Shown piece after piece: positions 1-9,378 of a DNA stretch of 62,072 nt. Made by a program: the position numbers and the translations under genes. The first letter of the stretch is position 1. Each line of letters starts with the position of its first letter. The notes below the pieces were generated by a model. That model was not told the origin of the DNA, ran no database searches, and saw only the letters and a program-made list of their open reading frames with translations. Source of the DNA: Haliscomenobacter sp. (GTDB lineage: Bacteria > Bacteroidota > Bacteroidia > Chitinophagales > Saprospiraceae); the NCBI RefSeq assembly GCF_016718685.1, contig NZ_JADKCX010000060.1, positions 1-62,072 on the forward strand, given 5' to 3'.

Positions 1-743
1 CTCATCACCGCATTATCGGCATTGGCTTCAATCACACCAGCTGCAATGGCGCTGGCTGCTTCCGCTTTGCCCAAAGTGGCATCGGCCTTGGAGATGCGCA
101 GGGCCATGATCAAGCGGATCGAATTGGCGAATTTTTTCCACTTGGCAATGTTGCCATTGTACAAAATATCACCTTTGGCAGCCAAACCACCGTCAAACTG
201 CGCTACCGCTTCTTTCAATTCCTTGAACAAGTCCTTGTAGATGTCGGCCTGGTTGTCGTAAGGAACCTGAGATTCCCCTTTCAATGCACCAGAGTAAGGA
301 ATATCGCCATAATCATCGGTCAAACACCAGTAACGGTAAGCCTTCACGATGCGGGCCACCGCAATCTGGTTGGCATTGGAACCGTTTACGGCCACAACCG
401 GAGCCGTAGCTGGATCGGTATTGTTGTTGATCAGGTTTTGCAAATCGTACAAAGAACCGGCATACACCCCATCCCAAGCAGGGTTGGAGAAAGTGTACAA
501 CGTAGCTTCGGTGTACTGGGTGGAGGCTACGTACTGGGCATAAGCACCAGCAGTCAGATCGCTGAGTGTACCTGTATTAAAGGTACCAATCATGGCGTTG
601 GTCAACAACGCCGAGGTAATCGGAATCGTCGTGGCGTTGGGGCTAACGTTGGTATCTCCGAAATCGGTGATGTCGCAACTGGATGCTAAAAACAAACCAG
701 TTACAAAAACCAAAGCGGATTTATTGAACATGAATCTCTTCAT
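1..743 (-). CDS. SusD/RagB-family outer-membrane lipoprotein (partial, C-terminus outside window)
   Basis: The protein starts at 743 and reads off the left edge, so about 247 N-terminal residues are visible. A lipoprotein signal (hydrophobic stretch then a Ser-Ser-Cys lipobox near residue 23) is followed by the helical TPR-like fold typical of SusD-like nutrient-binding lipoproteins. Visible family features are a DLTAGAYAQYVAST segment, YRYWCLTDDYGDIPYSGAL and YDNQADIYKDLFKEL. SusD proteins sit on the outer face of the outer membrane and lid a TonB-dependent SusC channel. The start lies 12 bases after the stop of the upstream SusC gene, the standard pairing. No glycan-degrading enzyme is visible, so the substrate (glycan or peptide) cannot be told. 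Confidence 0.88.
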   Translation of the reverse strand, partial: MKRFMFNKSALVFVTGLFLASSCDITDFGDTNVSPNATTIPITSALLTNAMIGTFNTGTLSDLTAGAYAQYVASTQYTEATLYTFSNPAWDGVYAGSLYDLQNLINNNTDPATAPVVAVNGSNANQIAVARIVKAYRYWCLTDDYGDIPYSGALKGESQVPYDNQADIYKDLFKELKEAVAQFDGGLAAKGDILYNGNIAKWKKFANSIRLIMALRISKADATLGKAEAASAIAAGVIEANADNAVM

Positions 744-755
744 TGTTATTCGTTT

Positions 756-3700
756 TTAGAAGCCTAAAGAAATGTTGAAACCAAAGGAACGTGTGCCCGG
801 GAACTGACCGTTTTCACCATATCTGTCAGAAATTTCTGATGGATCAAAGTCGCGGTTCTTGGAGTAGATCAACCATGGGTTACGTGCTACCAATGAAACG
901 GTAGCATTCTGCACATATTTGCTCAAGCCCATTTTTTTCACAGGCAAGCTATAGCCCAAGCTTACTTCGCGCAGTTTTACGAAAGTCAGATCGTACACGT
1001 TGGTTTCGGCGATGTTGCGGCTGCGGAACTGGTGCCAGTAAGTCTGCGCATCGATGTAGCCATCAAATGGTGTACCATCGGCATTTACTGCTTGTACGTG
1101 TACGCCACCACCATCGGCAACTGGATCGCGAGAAGGATTGCCTTTGTCGTTGAGTTCGGCAGTGCGCTCAAACAAACCAGAGAAAGTTCCCCAGTGGTCA
1201 GACAAAGAGAAGTACTTGCCTCCTTTCGAGAAGTCGATGTTGAAGTTCAACTGGAAGTTTTTGTACGAAATAGTGTTCAAAAACCCACCGGTGAAATCAG
1301 GCAAAGCCGAACCAAAATAGGAATCTGGTTGTGCTACGAAGAGGCCACTGGCGTCTACTACGTTTTTGCCGTCAATTTTCTGGATACCACCACCACGGAT
1401 TTGTCCCCATCTTTCACCTACTACGTGTACCAAACGTGCACCAGAAGAAGTACCAAAAGTACCCGTTTCAGCGATAAAGGCAGTGATGCCATCCGCCAAT
1501 TCAACAATCTGAGTGGTGTTCTTCGCGAAGTTCAGGTTCATGTCCCAGCTGAAATCCTTGCTGGCAATCGGTTTTGCTTCCAATTGAATTTCTACCCCGC
1601 TGCGGTCGATCTGACCCGCGTTGATTTTTTTGGAAGTAAAGCCACTGGCCCCAGCAACGGAAACCGAAAGGATTTCGTTGGTTTTGGATTCATCATAGTA
1701 GGTTACGCTCAAACCCAGGCGGTTTTTGGCAAAACGCAGGTCTACCCCAAATTCAATGGCCGAAGACAGTGAAGGTTGGATGTTTGGATCCACCAATTCG
1801 TTGGGGGTACCCATCAGGATGTTGCCATTGTATTGGTCTGCTCCCAGGCCATAAGTCAGGGCCAATTGGTAGGCATCTAAGTCAGAACCTACTTGTGCCC
1901 AGCTGCCGCGGATTTTACCGAAGCTCAAGAAAGGCAGGGCGTTTTTGGTCAATTCGCTGAATACAAAGCTACCACCAATCGATGGATAGAGGTAAGAGTT
2001 GTTTTCAACTGGCAGCGCAGAGCTCCAGTCGTTGCGCACCGACCAGTCTACAAACAACATGTCTTTCAAACCAAAAGATCCACGCGCATACAAGCTGCGT
2101 ACCTCTTTGTTGGAACGGAAGTTAGTTGGTTATTTGAACCAAAGGGTTGCTTTAATGGAGTTGCCCAACGTAAACAAATCAGGAACACTCAAACCATCCA
2201 CGGTGTTCCTCTAGAATAATTTGCGTGTTTTTTCGCGAATGTTTCCCCCGCGTTGATTTCAACCGAAAGCAGGTCACCAAAGCGGTCAGCATAAACGGCC
2301 AGCAATTCGTAGTTGTCTTCGCGGTTGAACGTCTGTCCTGTTGCATAGAAGGCTTTGAAGCCAGTCTGCGTCGCACTGTTTTGCAGGAGTGCAGGTCCTT
2401 TGTTCTCAAAGAAAGTATTCACCTGGTTGCGACGCACAAAGCCAGTAACCCGGAATTTGTCATTGAGTTTGTAGGTCAAACTGATGTCGCCAAACAAACG
2501 CTCGCGGTTGCTTTGTTGATCAAGCTGATCAAAGTAGCCAAAGAAGTTGTACCAGTAGTTGGCGCCGTAAAATGCCAATGGGGAACTCAGGTAAGAACCT
2601 GGGTTGTTGTGGTTCCAGGATGCCAAAATACCTTCAGGAGAACGCAGGTTGCTGTATTCTTTGATTTTGCCCATGTCCAGGTTCCGGTGGAACCAGGAGT
2701 TGAACGAACCGGTACTGTTGTTGGAATACCCATCCTGGAATTCACCTTTTACCTCCGTAGTGGTAAAGTTGATGTTGGCACCTACTTCAAAGTGTTTGCT
2801 CAGGTTGAGGGTATTCTGGGTAGACAACGTGTATTTGTCCAAACCAGAGTTGGGCAACAAACCTTTGGTGTTCTGCTTGGTCAAAGATACCCGTGAAGAA
2901 TATCCATCACCAGCTTTCGTGAAATTCAGGTTGGTGTTGGTGCTTACGCCGGTATTGTAAAAATCCCGGATGTTGTTGGGTTGTGCCGTTAATTTAGCCG
3001 TTTGCCCAAATACGGGTGAACCCACATACCAGGAATACCAGGGAATGTATTCTTGCCCAACCATCCGTGGACCCCAACTGGCGTCGTCGGAATAGTCGTG
3101 ATGGTATTTGCCTTCAAAAACTTTCCATTCTTCTGGCATCCCTTGTTCCCAGGAAAACTTGATCAAGTCGGCGGAACCACCACCCGCATACGCGTTTTGG
3201 TATTTGGGGAGGATGTACACCTTGTCCAGGAAAGTACTTTGGTTGAATTGGATGCCAATACCTGGGCGCTTTGCGGCCTTTTTAGTAGTCACCACGATTA
3301 CCCCGGCATCCCCACGCTGACCATAGATGGCCGTAGCGTTTGGTCCTTTCAACACGGTCAAAGACTCAATGTCGTCCATGTTGAAGTCGAGCGCGTCGGC
3401 AGGTGTGCCATCGATGACGTAAAGTGGTGCCTTGTCGTTCAAGGAACCTGCACCACGAATCCGAATGGAAGAGTTTTGGTCTAATTTCACGGTAGACTGA
3501 CCACGCAACTGTACACCAGCTACTTTACCGGCCAGGGCGTTGTTGAGGTTGGTTTGGCGAATCACGTTCAGGTCTTCGGCTTTTACCGTTTGTACGGCAT
3601 AAGGCACCGATTTTTCTGAACGCTTGATACCCAAACCGGTAATCACCGTTTCTTCCAGGGTAATCCCTGCTTCCAGGGTAACATCAAGCACATTTGAAGA

Positions 3701-3952
3701 TCCTAAGGTGAGTTCCTGGGTGTTGTACCCGGTGTAGCTAATAACCAATATGGAGGCGTTGGCAGGAACAGAAAGACTATACGTTCCATCAATGTCGGTA
3801 ACGGTACCGCTGGCAGTACCTTTTGCGAGGATACTTGCACCGATGAGTGCTTCTCCTTGTTTGTCGACCACTTTACCAGTAATGCTCCGCTGTGCCCATG
3901 TGGCAACACATGCGAACATTACTAGCGTGAGTGCTAGTAAGTGTTTTTTCAT
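756..3952 (-). CDS. SusC/RagA-family TonB-linked outer-membrane receptor, reading frame disrupted near 2130-2205
   Basis: About 1065 residues if the frame is repaired. The N-terminal part (3952 to 2189) has a signal peptide (MKKHLLALTLVMFACVATWA), a CarboxypepD_reg-like beta-sandwich (about residues 22-105), then the TonB plug with the SusC signature IRIRGAGSLNDKAPLYVIDG and the start of the barrel. The C-terminal barrel (2093 to 756) ends in aromatic FGFNISLGF, as outer-membrane barrels do. Between them the frame changes several times: DGLSVPDLFTLGNS is in a second frame, KQPFGSNNQLT in a third, then NFRSNKEVRSLYARG resumes the barrel. Three small indels in under 100 bases suggest sequence error more than decay, because both halves are otherwise intact. 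It imports oligomers with the SusD lipoprotein encoded next. Confidence 0.9.
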
Positions 3953-4164
3953 ACTATCGCTGTTTTATGTTGAAAAAAATTAAAAGCCGAGAATTCCTCC
4001 CCCCAAATGGGTGAGAAATAAAGTTGAATATTACTGCTTGCGTCCAATATTTACTAATCCGCTGCCAAATAATTCAAAATTTGTCAATTATTAGCCATCC
4101 GGGTTTTTTTTTATGAACTTATTATTTTTTTGGTTTAAGGCAGTTTCACTTCTTTTTTTTGGTT

Positions 4165-4882
4165 TCAATTCAACTGCCTTAAATACATCTGAATGGTGTT
4201 TTGCAAACCATAATATAAGGCGTCACACACCAGGGCATGGCCAATGGATACTTCCATCAAACCTTTCACCTGTTCTTTGTAAAATTTGAGGTTTTTGAGG
4301 TTCAAATCGTGGCCAGCATTGACGCCCAGTCCAAGTTCTGTAGCCAACTTTGCACAACGCACGTGATTGTCCACCGCTTTTGCAGGATCTTTTAAAAATT
4401 TTGGCATAATGGCCGGTATAGAATTCGATTCGATCGGCACCTACCCGTTTGGCACCTTCTACAAATCGCTCCTCCGCATCTACAAAAATGGAAACCCGAG
4501 TACCTACCGATTGCAATTGCGCCACCACATCCACCAAAAAATCGTGGTATTTGGCAGTGTCCCAACCCTGATCCGAAGTAAGTGCCTGCGGACCATCGGG
4601 TACCAGCGTAGCCTGATGGGGTTTTACCTGCATGACTTCCCGTAAAAAGCGAGGATCGGGGTTGCCTTCGATATTGAATTCGGTACGGACGGTGGCTTTG
4701 AGCAAAGGAAGATCATCAAACCGCACGTGGCGTTCATCCGGACGAGGGTGAACGGTGATGCCTTGCGCCCCAAATGCTTCACAATCGCGGGCGATTTGGG
4801 TCAAATCGGGAAGGTTTGCTCCCCTGGAGTTGCGGATTAAGGCAATTTTATTGATGTTGACGCTTAAGCGGACACTTTCCAT
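4165..4882 (-). CDS. pdxJ: Pyridoxine 5'-phosphate synthase PdxJ, single frameshift near 4390-4402
   Basis: PdxJ condenses 1-deoxyxylulose 5-phosphate with 3-amino-2-oxopropyl phosphate to make pyridoxine 5'-phosphate (DXP-dependent vitamin B6 route, cytoplasm). The first part (from 4882) shows the family start RLSVNINKIALIRNSRG, then GITVHPRPDERHV, FNIEGNP, TLVPDG and RIEFYTGHYAK. The last 85 or so residues continue in another frame (DPAKAVDNHV, LGVNAGHDLNLKNL, EVSIGHALVCDALYYGL). The break falls in an A4-T5-A4 stretch, so a one-base homopolymer error is the simplest reading. The repaired length, about 239 residues, matches the family. A divergent CPBP protease gene lies upstream across an inverted-repeat spacer. 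Confidence 0.9.
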
Positions 4883-4888
4883 GGTAGA

Positions 4889-4970
4889 AGTTGAGGAGGT
4901 TATGGTTGAGAAGGTTGGAGTTGGTTGGGCGCTCGCGGTAGCCCCAACTCCTCAACCTCCTCAACCTTTT
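4889..4970. repeat. Intergenic inverted repeat, GGTTGAGGA-type words
   Basis: The left arm carries GTTGAGGAGGTT, GGTTGAGAAGG and TTGGAGTTGG. The right arm is CCCCAACTCCTCAACC followed by TCCTCAACC, which pairs with it imperfectly. The loop contains GCTCGCGGTAGCC, a word that recurs in the 42.1 kb element. It sits between the divergent starts of pdxJ and the CPBP protease, so it is not an ordinary terminator. Confidence 0.65.
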
Positions 4971-5042
4971 TCTTTTAAAGCAAAGCTCGATATTTTTTCC
5001 CCGATACATGAATGAGTTTACGTAATTTTACAAAAAAAATTC

Positions 5043-5990
5043 ATGGACTATCCACTCCCGGATTCAGAAATGCCAGCGAAAGGAAATGAGACTTCTCCCT
5101 GGATCGTGCTGTTTTGTTTGGTGGCATTTATGCTAATTGGTCTGGTGATCGGTTCCCTCGTGACCACAGGCTTGATCACTTCACTAGGATTTGAAGGGCT
5201 AAGTTTTCTCAACACCCTTAAGGAGGAAGCCAGCCTACAACAAAGAAATCTTGCCCGCTGGGCCAATCTGTTTCCCCATTTGTTTGCCTTTACGGGCGGG
5301 GCACTACTGGTAGCGCTGCTCTTTTTCCGGAGCAAGTGGCTCCAGGACTTAAAACTCAACCATTGGCCCGGTTGGTTGTTCATTGGAGCAAGTTTCTTGT
5401 TCATTGTGGGCATTTTCCCTTTTGCCCAAACCACCTATTGGATCAACCAGCAACTTCCCTTGCCCACCTGGATGAAAGACATGGAGCAAAATGCCAATGA
5501 ATTGGTGAAAATTTTGCTGCACATGGAAAGCCCGGCTGAGTTGCTGCTCAATCTGCTCACCGTAGGGGTTGTAGCAGCCGTAGGAGAAGAATTGGTTTTC
5601 AGGGGGATTGTACAACAGCAGTTGAGCAAATTGCTCCGGCAGCCAATAGCAGCCATTTGGGTTACTGCTTTTATATTTAGCGCCATTCACATGCAATTTG
5701 TCGGCTTTTTGCCCCGTATGTTTCTGGGTGCAGGGCTGGGGTATCTGTTTCATTGGTCTAAAAGTTTGTGGCTTCCCATCATTGCCCATTTTTTGTTCAA
5801 CAGTTTGCAAGTTGTGGCTTATTATGTACTGGGTGAAAACGCAGGACAGTTTAGTCCTGATCAAGCCATTGACGGCCCCAATTGGCTGGGGGGTGCATTG
5901 GGGTTGGTGGTCATCATCGTGGTAGGATATTACCTTAGCAGAATGCATAAAGGGGCCCCCCCCCCCCCCCCCCTTCAAAACAATCATTAA
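5043..5990 (+). CDS. CPBP-family intramembrane glutamic endopeptidase
   Basis: The product is 315 residues with about eight hydrophobic segments. The family motifs are present: GEELVFRG near residues 181-188 (catalytic glutamates), SAIHMQF near residue 213 (first histidine) and HFLFNSLQ near residue 251 (second histidine). CPBP (Abi/CAAX-like) proteases cut or process prenylated or membrane substrates; the substrate here is unknown. The last residues, a short proline run then LQNNH, come from an 18-base C tract at 5956-5973. The C-terminus therefore depends on tract length. It is first in a tight run with cdsA (11-base gap) and the phosphatidylserine decarboxylase-like gene. Confidence 0.85.
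   Translation: MDYPLPDSEMPAKGNETSPWIVLFCLVAFMLIGLVIGSLVTTGLITSLGFEGLSFLNTLKEEASLQQRNLARWANLFPHLFAFTGGALLVALLFFRSKWLQDLKLNHWPGWLFIGASFLFIVGIFPFAQTTYWINQQLPLPTWMKDMEQNANELVKILLHMESPAELLLNLLTVGVVAAVGEELVFRGIVQQQLSKLLRQPIAAIWVTAFIFSAIHMQFVGFLPRMFLGAGLGYLFHWSKSLWLPIIAHFLFNSLQVVAYYVLGENAGQFSPDQAIDGPNWLGGALGLVVIIVVGYYLSRMHKGAPPPPPLQNNH
5956..5973 (+). repeat. 18-base C tract at the 3' end of the CPBP gene
   Basis: A GGGG run is followed by 18 consecutive C inside the last codons of the protease gene, 28 bases before the cdsA start. One extra C (or two fewer) would put the protease in frame with cdsA without any intervening stop. Length in the real genome is uncertain. Confidence 0.9.
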
Positions 5991-6001
5991 ATCCGGGCAA
6001 T

Positions 6002-6835
6002 ATGGGCGGTCTTCGTTTGCGGGTAATTACTGCTACTGTTTTTGTACTGATTATGCTGGGGGGTGTTTTTGGAGGTAAAATTCCTTTTGTTTTACTATTT
6101 GGCGCCATTACGGGAATGTGCTTATGGGAGTTTACGGGTTTGACCTTTTATGAAGAAACCCGTAGCAACTTCATCCGGCGCTCGATTGGGGTAGGTTTAG
6201 GACTACTCCCCTATCTTTGGCTGAGTGGTTTCAACTTGGGATTTATCTCGGAGGATTGTTGGCTACCCATGTTGTTGACCTTTTTTCCCTTGTTGTTTTT
6301 GCCTTTCGTTTATGAATTATCCGAAGGCAATACACAGGCTTTTCATCAAGTTGGGTTCATCTTTTTGACCGTATTATACATTGGTATCCCCTTTTCCTTG
6401 CTGAATGCCATTGCGTTTATTGACTCCGATTTTTCATTTCATATTCCGCTTGGTTTGATGCTGATGACCTGGACTTCAGATACCAGTGCATATTTGGTCG
6501 GTTCCAAATTGGGCAGAACTCCACTTTTCCCAAAAATTTCTCCTAAAAAAACCTGGGAGGGTTCCCTGGGGGCGGCGGTATTTACGCTCATCGTAGCCTG
6601 GGGGCTATGGCGGCTGTTTCCGGAATTGGCCCTGATGCACTGGGTGGTCTTGGGTGTCATCGTGATCATCTTTGGATCGATTGGCGATTTGGTGGAATCT
6701 AGCTTCAAACGCGGTTTCAACATCAAGGATTCCAGTGATTTATTGCCAGGCCACGGGGGCTTTCTGGATCGTTTCGACGGATTTATGTTTCAGCTGCCTT
6801 TTTCGGCGGCTTATTTGTTTTGGATATTTAATTAG
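6002..6835 (+). CDS. cdsA: Phosphatidate cytidylyltransferase CdsA
   Basis: CdsA makes CDP-diacylglycerol from phosphatidic acid and CTP, the branch-point step of phospholipid synthesis at the inner membrane. The 277-residue polytopic protein has the CdsA signature near the C-terminus: SSFKRGFNIKDSSDLLPGHG followed by GFLDRFDG (about residues 223-250), with the conserved K-D, H-G-G and D-R-x-D residues. Upstream are DTSAYLVGSKLG and SPKKTWEGSLGG-type segments usual for the family. It lies between a CPBP protease and a phosphatidylserine decarboxylase-like gene, forming a phospholipid run. The start at 6002 is 11 bases after the protease stop. Confidence 0.95.
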   Translation: MGGLRLRVITATVFVLIMLGGVFGGKIPFVLLFGAITGMCLWEFTGLTFYEETRSNFIRRSIGVGLGLLPYLWLSGFNLGFISEDCWLPMLLTFFPLLFLPFVYELSEGNTQAFHQVGFIFLTVLYIGIPFSLLNAIAFIDSDFSFHIPLGLMLMTWTSDTSAYLVGSKLGRTPLFPKISPKKTWEGSLGAAVFTLIVAWGLWRLFPELALMHWVVLGVIVIIFGSIGDLVESSFKRGFNIKDSSDLLPGHGGFLDRFDGFMFQLPFSAAYLFWIFN

Positions 6836-6840
6836 GTTAA

Positions 6841-6858
6841 AGGGGGGTGGGGGGGGTT
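6841..6858 (+). repeat. G-rich tract between cdsA and the psd-like gene
   Basis: After the cdsA stop the sequence reads GGTTAAA, six G, T, eight G, TTGG. It resembles the G runs that precede the C tracts at 5.95 and 30.5 kb (all follow TAAA or TAAAA). It is a candidate slippage or quadruplex-forming site, or a sequencing artefact. Confidence 0.6.
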
Positions 6859-6886
6859 GGCAAACTCCACTCTCAAATTTCAACTT

Positions 6887-7536
6887 ATGATCATTCACCG
6901 CGAAGGCCATTTCATCATCCTCATCGCAACCCTTGGCCTGGGGCTCATCAATGCACTTTGTGCGACTTTCATTCGGTGTTACAACCCTGGTTGGGGATCC
7001 TGAGCCTGGTTTTTTTTGGCTTGATTGTACAGTTCTTTCGCAATCCACAGCGCAATATTGCCCAGAAAAATGAAGGCTGGATTTATGCTCCTGCGGATGG
7101 GCAAGTGGTCGTGATTGAAGAAACGGAGGAACCCGAATATTTTAAGGAGAAAAGATTACAAGTCTCCATTTTTATGTCGCCCCTCAACGTACACGTCAAC
7201 CGAGCAGCCATTGGCGGTACGGTGCAATATGCAAAATACCACCCTGGAAAATACCTGGTTGCCTGGCATCCCAAATCTTCAACGGAAAACGAGCGCACTA
7301 CGGTGGTGATCAAAAACGCAAAAGCAGAAATTCTGCTGCGCCAGATTGCAGGGGCGGTAGCCCGGCGCATCCGCTACTACGTAAAAGAGGGACAAATTTT
7401 GGAACAAGGCCAAGAATACGGTTTCATTAAATTTGGCTCCCGGGTCGATTTATTTTTGCCACTTGACGCCGATGTGAAGGTTTCGATTGGGCAAAAGGTG
7501 AAGGGGAATGTGGACGTGATTGCGGTGTGCTGCTAA
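6887..7536 (+). CDS. Phosphatidylserine decarboxylase family protein, frameshift near 6983-6986
   Basis: The likely start is the ATG at 6887 (MIIHREGHFIILIA), which gives the short-form Bacteroidota Psd start with one N-terminal membrane segment. The frame then shifts once at a C run so that PWLGILSLVFF and VQFFRNPQRN follow. Later motifs are YAPADGQVVVIEE, FMSPLNVHVNRAAIGG and, near the C-terminus, GFIKFGSRVD, where the family self-cleaves at G-S to form the pyruvoyl cofactor. The enzyme would turn phosphatidylserine into phosphatidylethanolamine at the inner membrane. About 216 residues after repair, the usual length. It follows cdsA by 51 bases and is convergent, three bases apart, with the Uma2 gene. 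Confidence 0.88.
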
Positions 7537-7539
7537 ATA

Positions 7540-8046
7540 TTAGCACAATAGTACTTCTGAGACATCCAGCTCTAAATTTAAACCCTTCGCTTTTAAAACG
7601 TCACCAGGCCTAAGCAGCTCTCTAAAGCGGTAGTTATTGCCTGCTGGCTCCCAGTAGACCTCAATTTCTTCTTTCTCCAGGTTAATGATCCATAGTTCAG
7701 AAATTCCACTTTCGGCATACAATGGCAATTTAACCTTCCGATCATAGGAAAAACTGGAATGAGCAATTTCAATAATAAGTTTTACATCCTCAGCCGTAGG
7801 CAAAGCTGTGGCATAATAATCTTCTCGGTATTCAAGAATGGCAATATCTGGTTCAGGTTCAGAAAAATTGCTCAATACTACCGAGTTTTGAATGCTGATG
7901 ATAACTGATTTTCCCAAAATCTGCGCTAGTAGCGCATTCAGTTTGTTCACTCTTGATGAATGCAGGCTTCCAATTGGGCTCATTTCAATAATTTCTCCTC
8001 TAATTAATTCAACACCGTGCTCTGGAAGAATCCCATATTCACCCAT
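7540..8046 (-). CDS. Uma2-family (DUF820) endonuclease-fold protein, start uncertain
   Basis: The protein is 168 residues from the ATG at 8046. It has the restriction-endonuclease-like core of the Uma2 family: ELIRGEIIEMSP at the N-terminus, EPEPDIAI (acidic, metal-binding), VKLIIEIAHSS, and KLPLYAESGISELWIIN. The function of the family is not established. Upstream of 8046 the frame still encodes family-like TEEYHK with no start codon before a stop. An ATG at 8087 would join this frame if one A were removed from the A5 run (T5 on the plus strand, 8066-8070). The true start is therefore probably 8087 with a one-base sequence error. Confidence 0.85.
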   Translation of the reverse strand: MGEYGILPEHGVELIRGEIIEMSPIGSLHSSRVNKLNALLAQILGKSVIISIQNSVVLSNFSEPEPDIAILEYREDYYATALPTAEDVKLIIEIAHSSFSYDRKVKLPLYAESGISELWIINLEKEEIEVYWEPAGNNYRFRELLRPGDVLKAKGLNLELDVSEVLLC

Positions 8047-8159
8047 TTTGTGGTATTCTTCAGTCTTTTTAAGGTTGGTATTTCCATCATTAATTCAAGG
8101 TTGTTGCTTACAAATATACATTTTAACGAAAAAACCATTGCCTTGAGGCATTTTGTGTC

Positions 8160-9167
8160 TTAGACTGGTTCTCCTTTTGAGTTGATGTGCCCATCTTCCC
8201 ATGCAAGGGTTACCAACGCCAATCCATTCTTGAAAGGCTTTGCTTGTTTAAAAATGCTAGGAATGACCAATTCTCCATCCCGATTGATGTACCCCCAGGA
8301 GCCCTTGATGCTCACTGCGGCCATACCCTCCGAAAAAACATCAGCATCCTGAAACTGCGGCGCAAGCTGTACCTGCCCCGCAAGATTGATGTACCCGTAA
8401 AATTTGTCGTCTTTTACCGGTGCCAATCCTTCACTAAAATCTCCAACCGCGACGTATTGTGGTGCAATGACTTCACGGCCATCACGGTTGAGAAAGCCAA
8501 AACGTTCATCACAACATATGATGGCTCTATCTTCAAAAAACTCACCATTTGAGATTCCTTCCTTGTATAGGTATTGGGGTTCACAGAGGGTAGCTCCATC
8601 CCGATTGAGCAAACCCCACTGGCGCCGCTGCACGATGGTGGAAACATCTCCTTGAAAAGGCAGACATTTTTCATACGGGGTACTGAATGCCAAAAAACCA
8701 TCCGGGCCAATAAACCCTGAGCCAGTATTCCACGCCACTGGCGCTAGCCCCTTGCAAAAGGTTCCAGCCCATTCGTATTGGGGTTGTACGACCCAATCCC
8801 CTTCCGGGTTGATGAAGCCATACTGCTTTTTTTTACTCACAGCAGCTAGTCCACCACTAAAGTCTCCGGCTTGATCGTATTGAACATCGATGACAAGGTT
8901 ACATTTTTGGTCGATGTACCCCCAGCGATTGACCAACTGTGCTCTGGCCAGGCCCTCTTCAAAATAGCCTACAAAGTTGAAAAAATGTTTGATCAGCAAG
9001 CGACCCAGTGGATCCATTGGAACCAACTTATCATTGAGCCGGATCCGTGAATAGCCATTGAAAAAATCCTCTGCATCGTAATACTGTGGTTCAATCACCA
9101 CTTCTCCTTGCCGATTAATGAAGCCGTATTTTCCTTTTTCTCTAATTTTGTACAATGCTTGGTTCAT
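8160..9167 (-). CDS. WG-repeat (KWG/Leptospira-type) protein
   Basis: The protein is 335 residues made almost wholly of about seven copies of a 45-55 residue unit of the form W/YGYINRDGELVIxPQYxxAxxFxxGLAxV. WG repeats form beta-rich, probably scaffold-like domains; their role is not known. There is no clear signal peptide or membrane segment, so a cytoplasmic location is likely. It is divergent from the ECF sigma factor gene across an inverted-repeat spacer. Confidence 0.88.
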   Translation of the reverse strand: MNQALYKIREKGKYGFINRQGEVVIEPQYYDAEDFFNGYSRIRLNDKLVPMDPLGRLLIKHFFNFVGYFEEGLARAQLVNRWGYIDQKCNLVIDVQYDQAGDFSGGLAAVSKKKQYGFINPEGDWVVQPQYEWAGTFCKGLAPVAWNTGSGFIGPDGFLAFSTPYEKCLPFQGDVSTIVQRRQWGLLNRDGATLCEPQYLYKEGISNGEFFEDRAIICCDERFGFLNRDGREVIAPQYVAVGDFSEGLAPVKDDKFYGYINLAGQVQLAPQFQDADVFSEGMAAVSIKGSWGYINRDGELVIPSIFKQAKPFKNGLALVTLAWEDGHINSKGEPV

Positions 9168-9208
9168 GAGCCGCGGTAATGAATAATGCAGGGCGAAGAT
9201 AGAAAAAA

Positions 9209-9327
9209 GTTCGGAAGGTTTGGGGGTTTGGGGGTTCGAGGGTTCGAGGGTTTGGGGGTTCGAGGGTTTAGTCGGACGAGCAAATGCTGACTTTCGAACC
9301 TTGAACTAAAAACCCCGAACCTTTTTT
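9209..9327. repeat. Intergenic inverted repeat, GGGTTCGA/GGGTTTGG words
   Basis: The left arm (9209-9270) has about seven tandem near-copies of GGGTTCGA or GGGTTTGG. The right arm (9293-9327) has TTCGAACCTTGAAC and CCCCGAACC. It fills the spacer between the divergent WG-repeat and ECF sigma genes. The arms are of unequal length, so part of the left arm is unpaired. Confidence 0.7.
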
Positions 9328-9378
9328 GTTTCTTACTGTTCTTCTTCTACTTTCAGCATCAATTTACCGGGTTTCGAT

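Noticed and set aside
1032..1772. Plus-strand open frame of 246 residues
   Set aside because: Antisense to the SusC barrel region.
5349..5987. Minus-strand open frame of 212 residues with poly-glycine start
   Set aside because: Antisense to the CPBP protease; the glycine run is the complement of the C tract.
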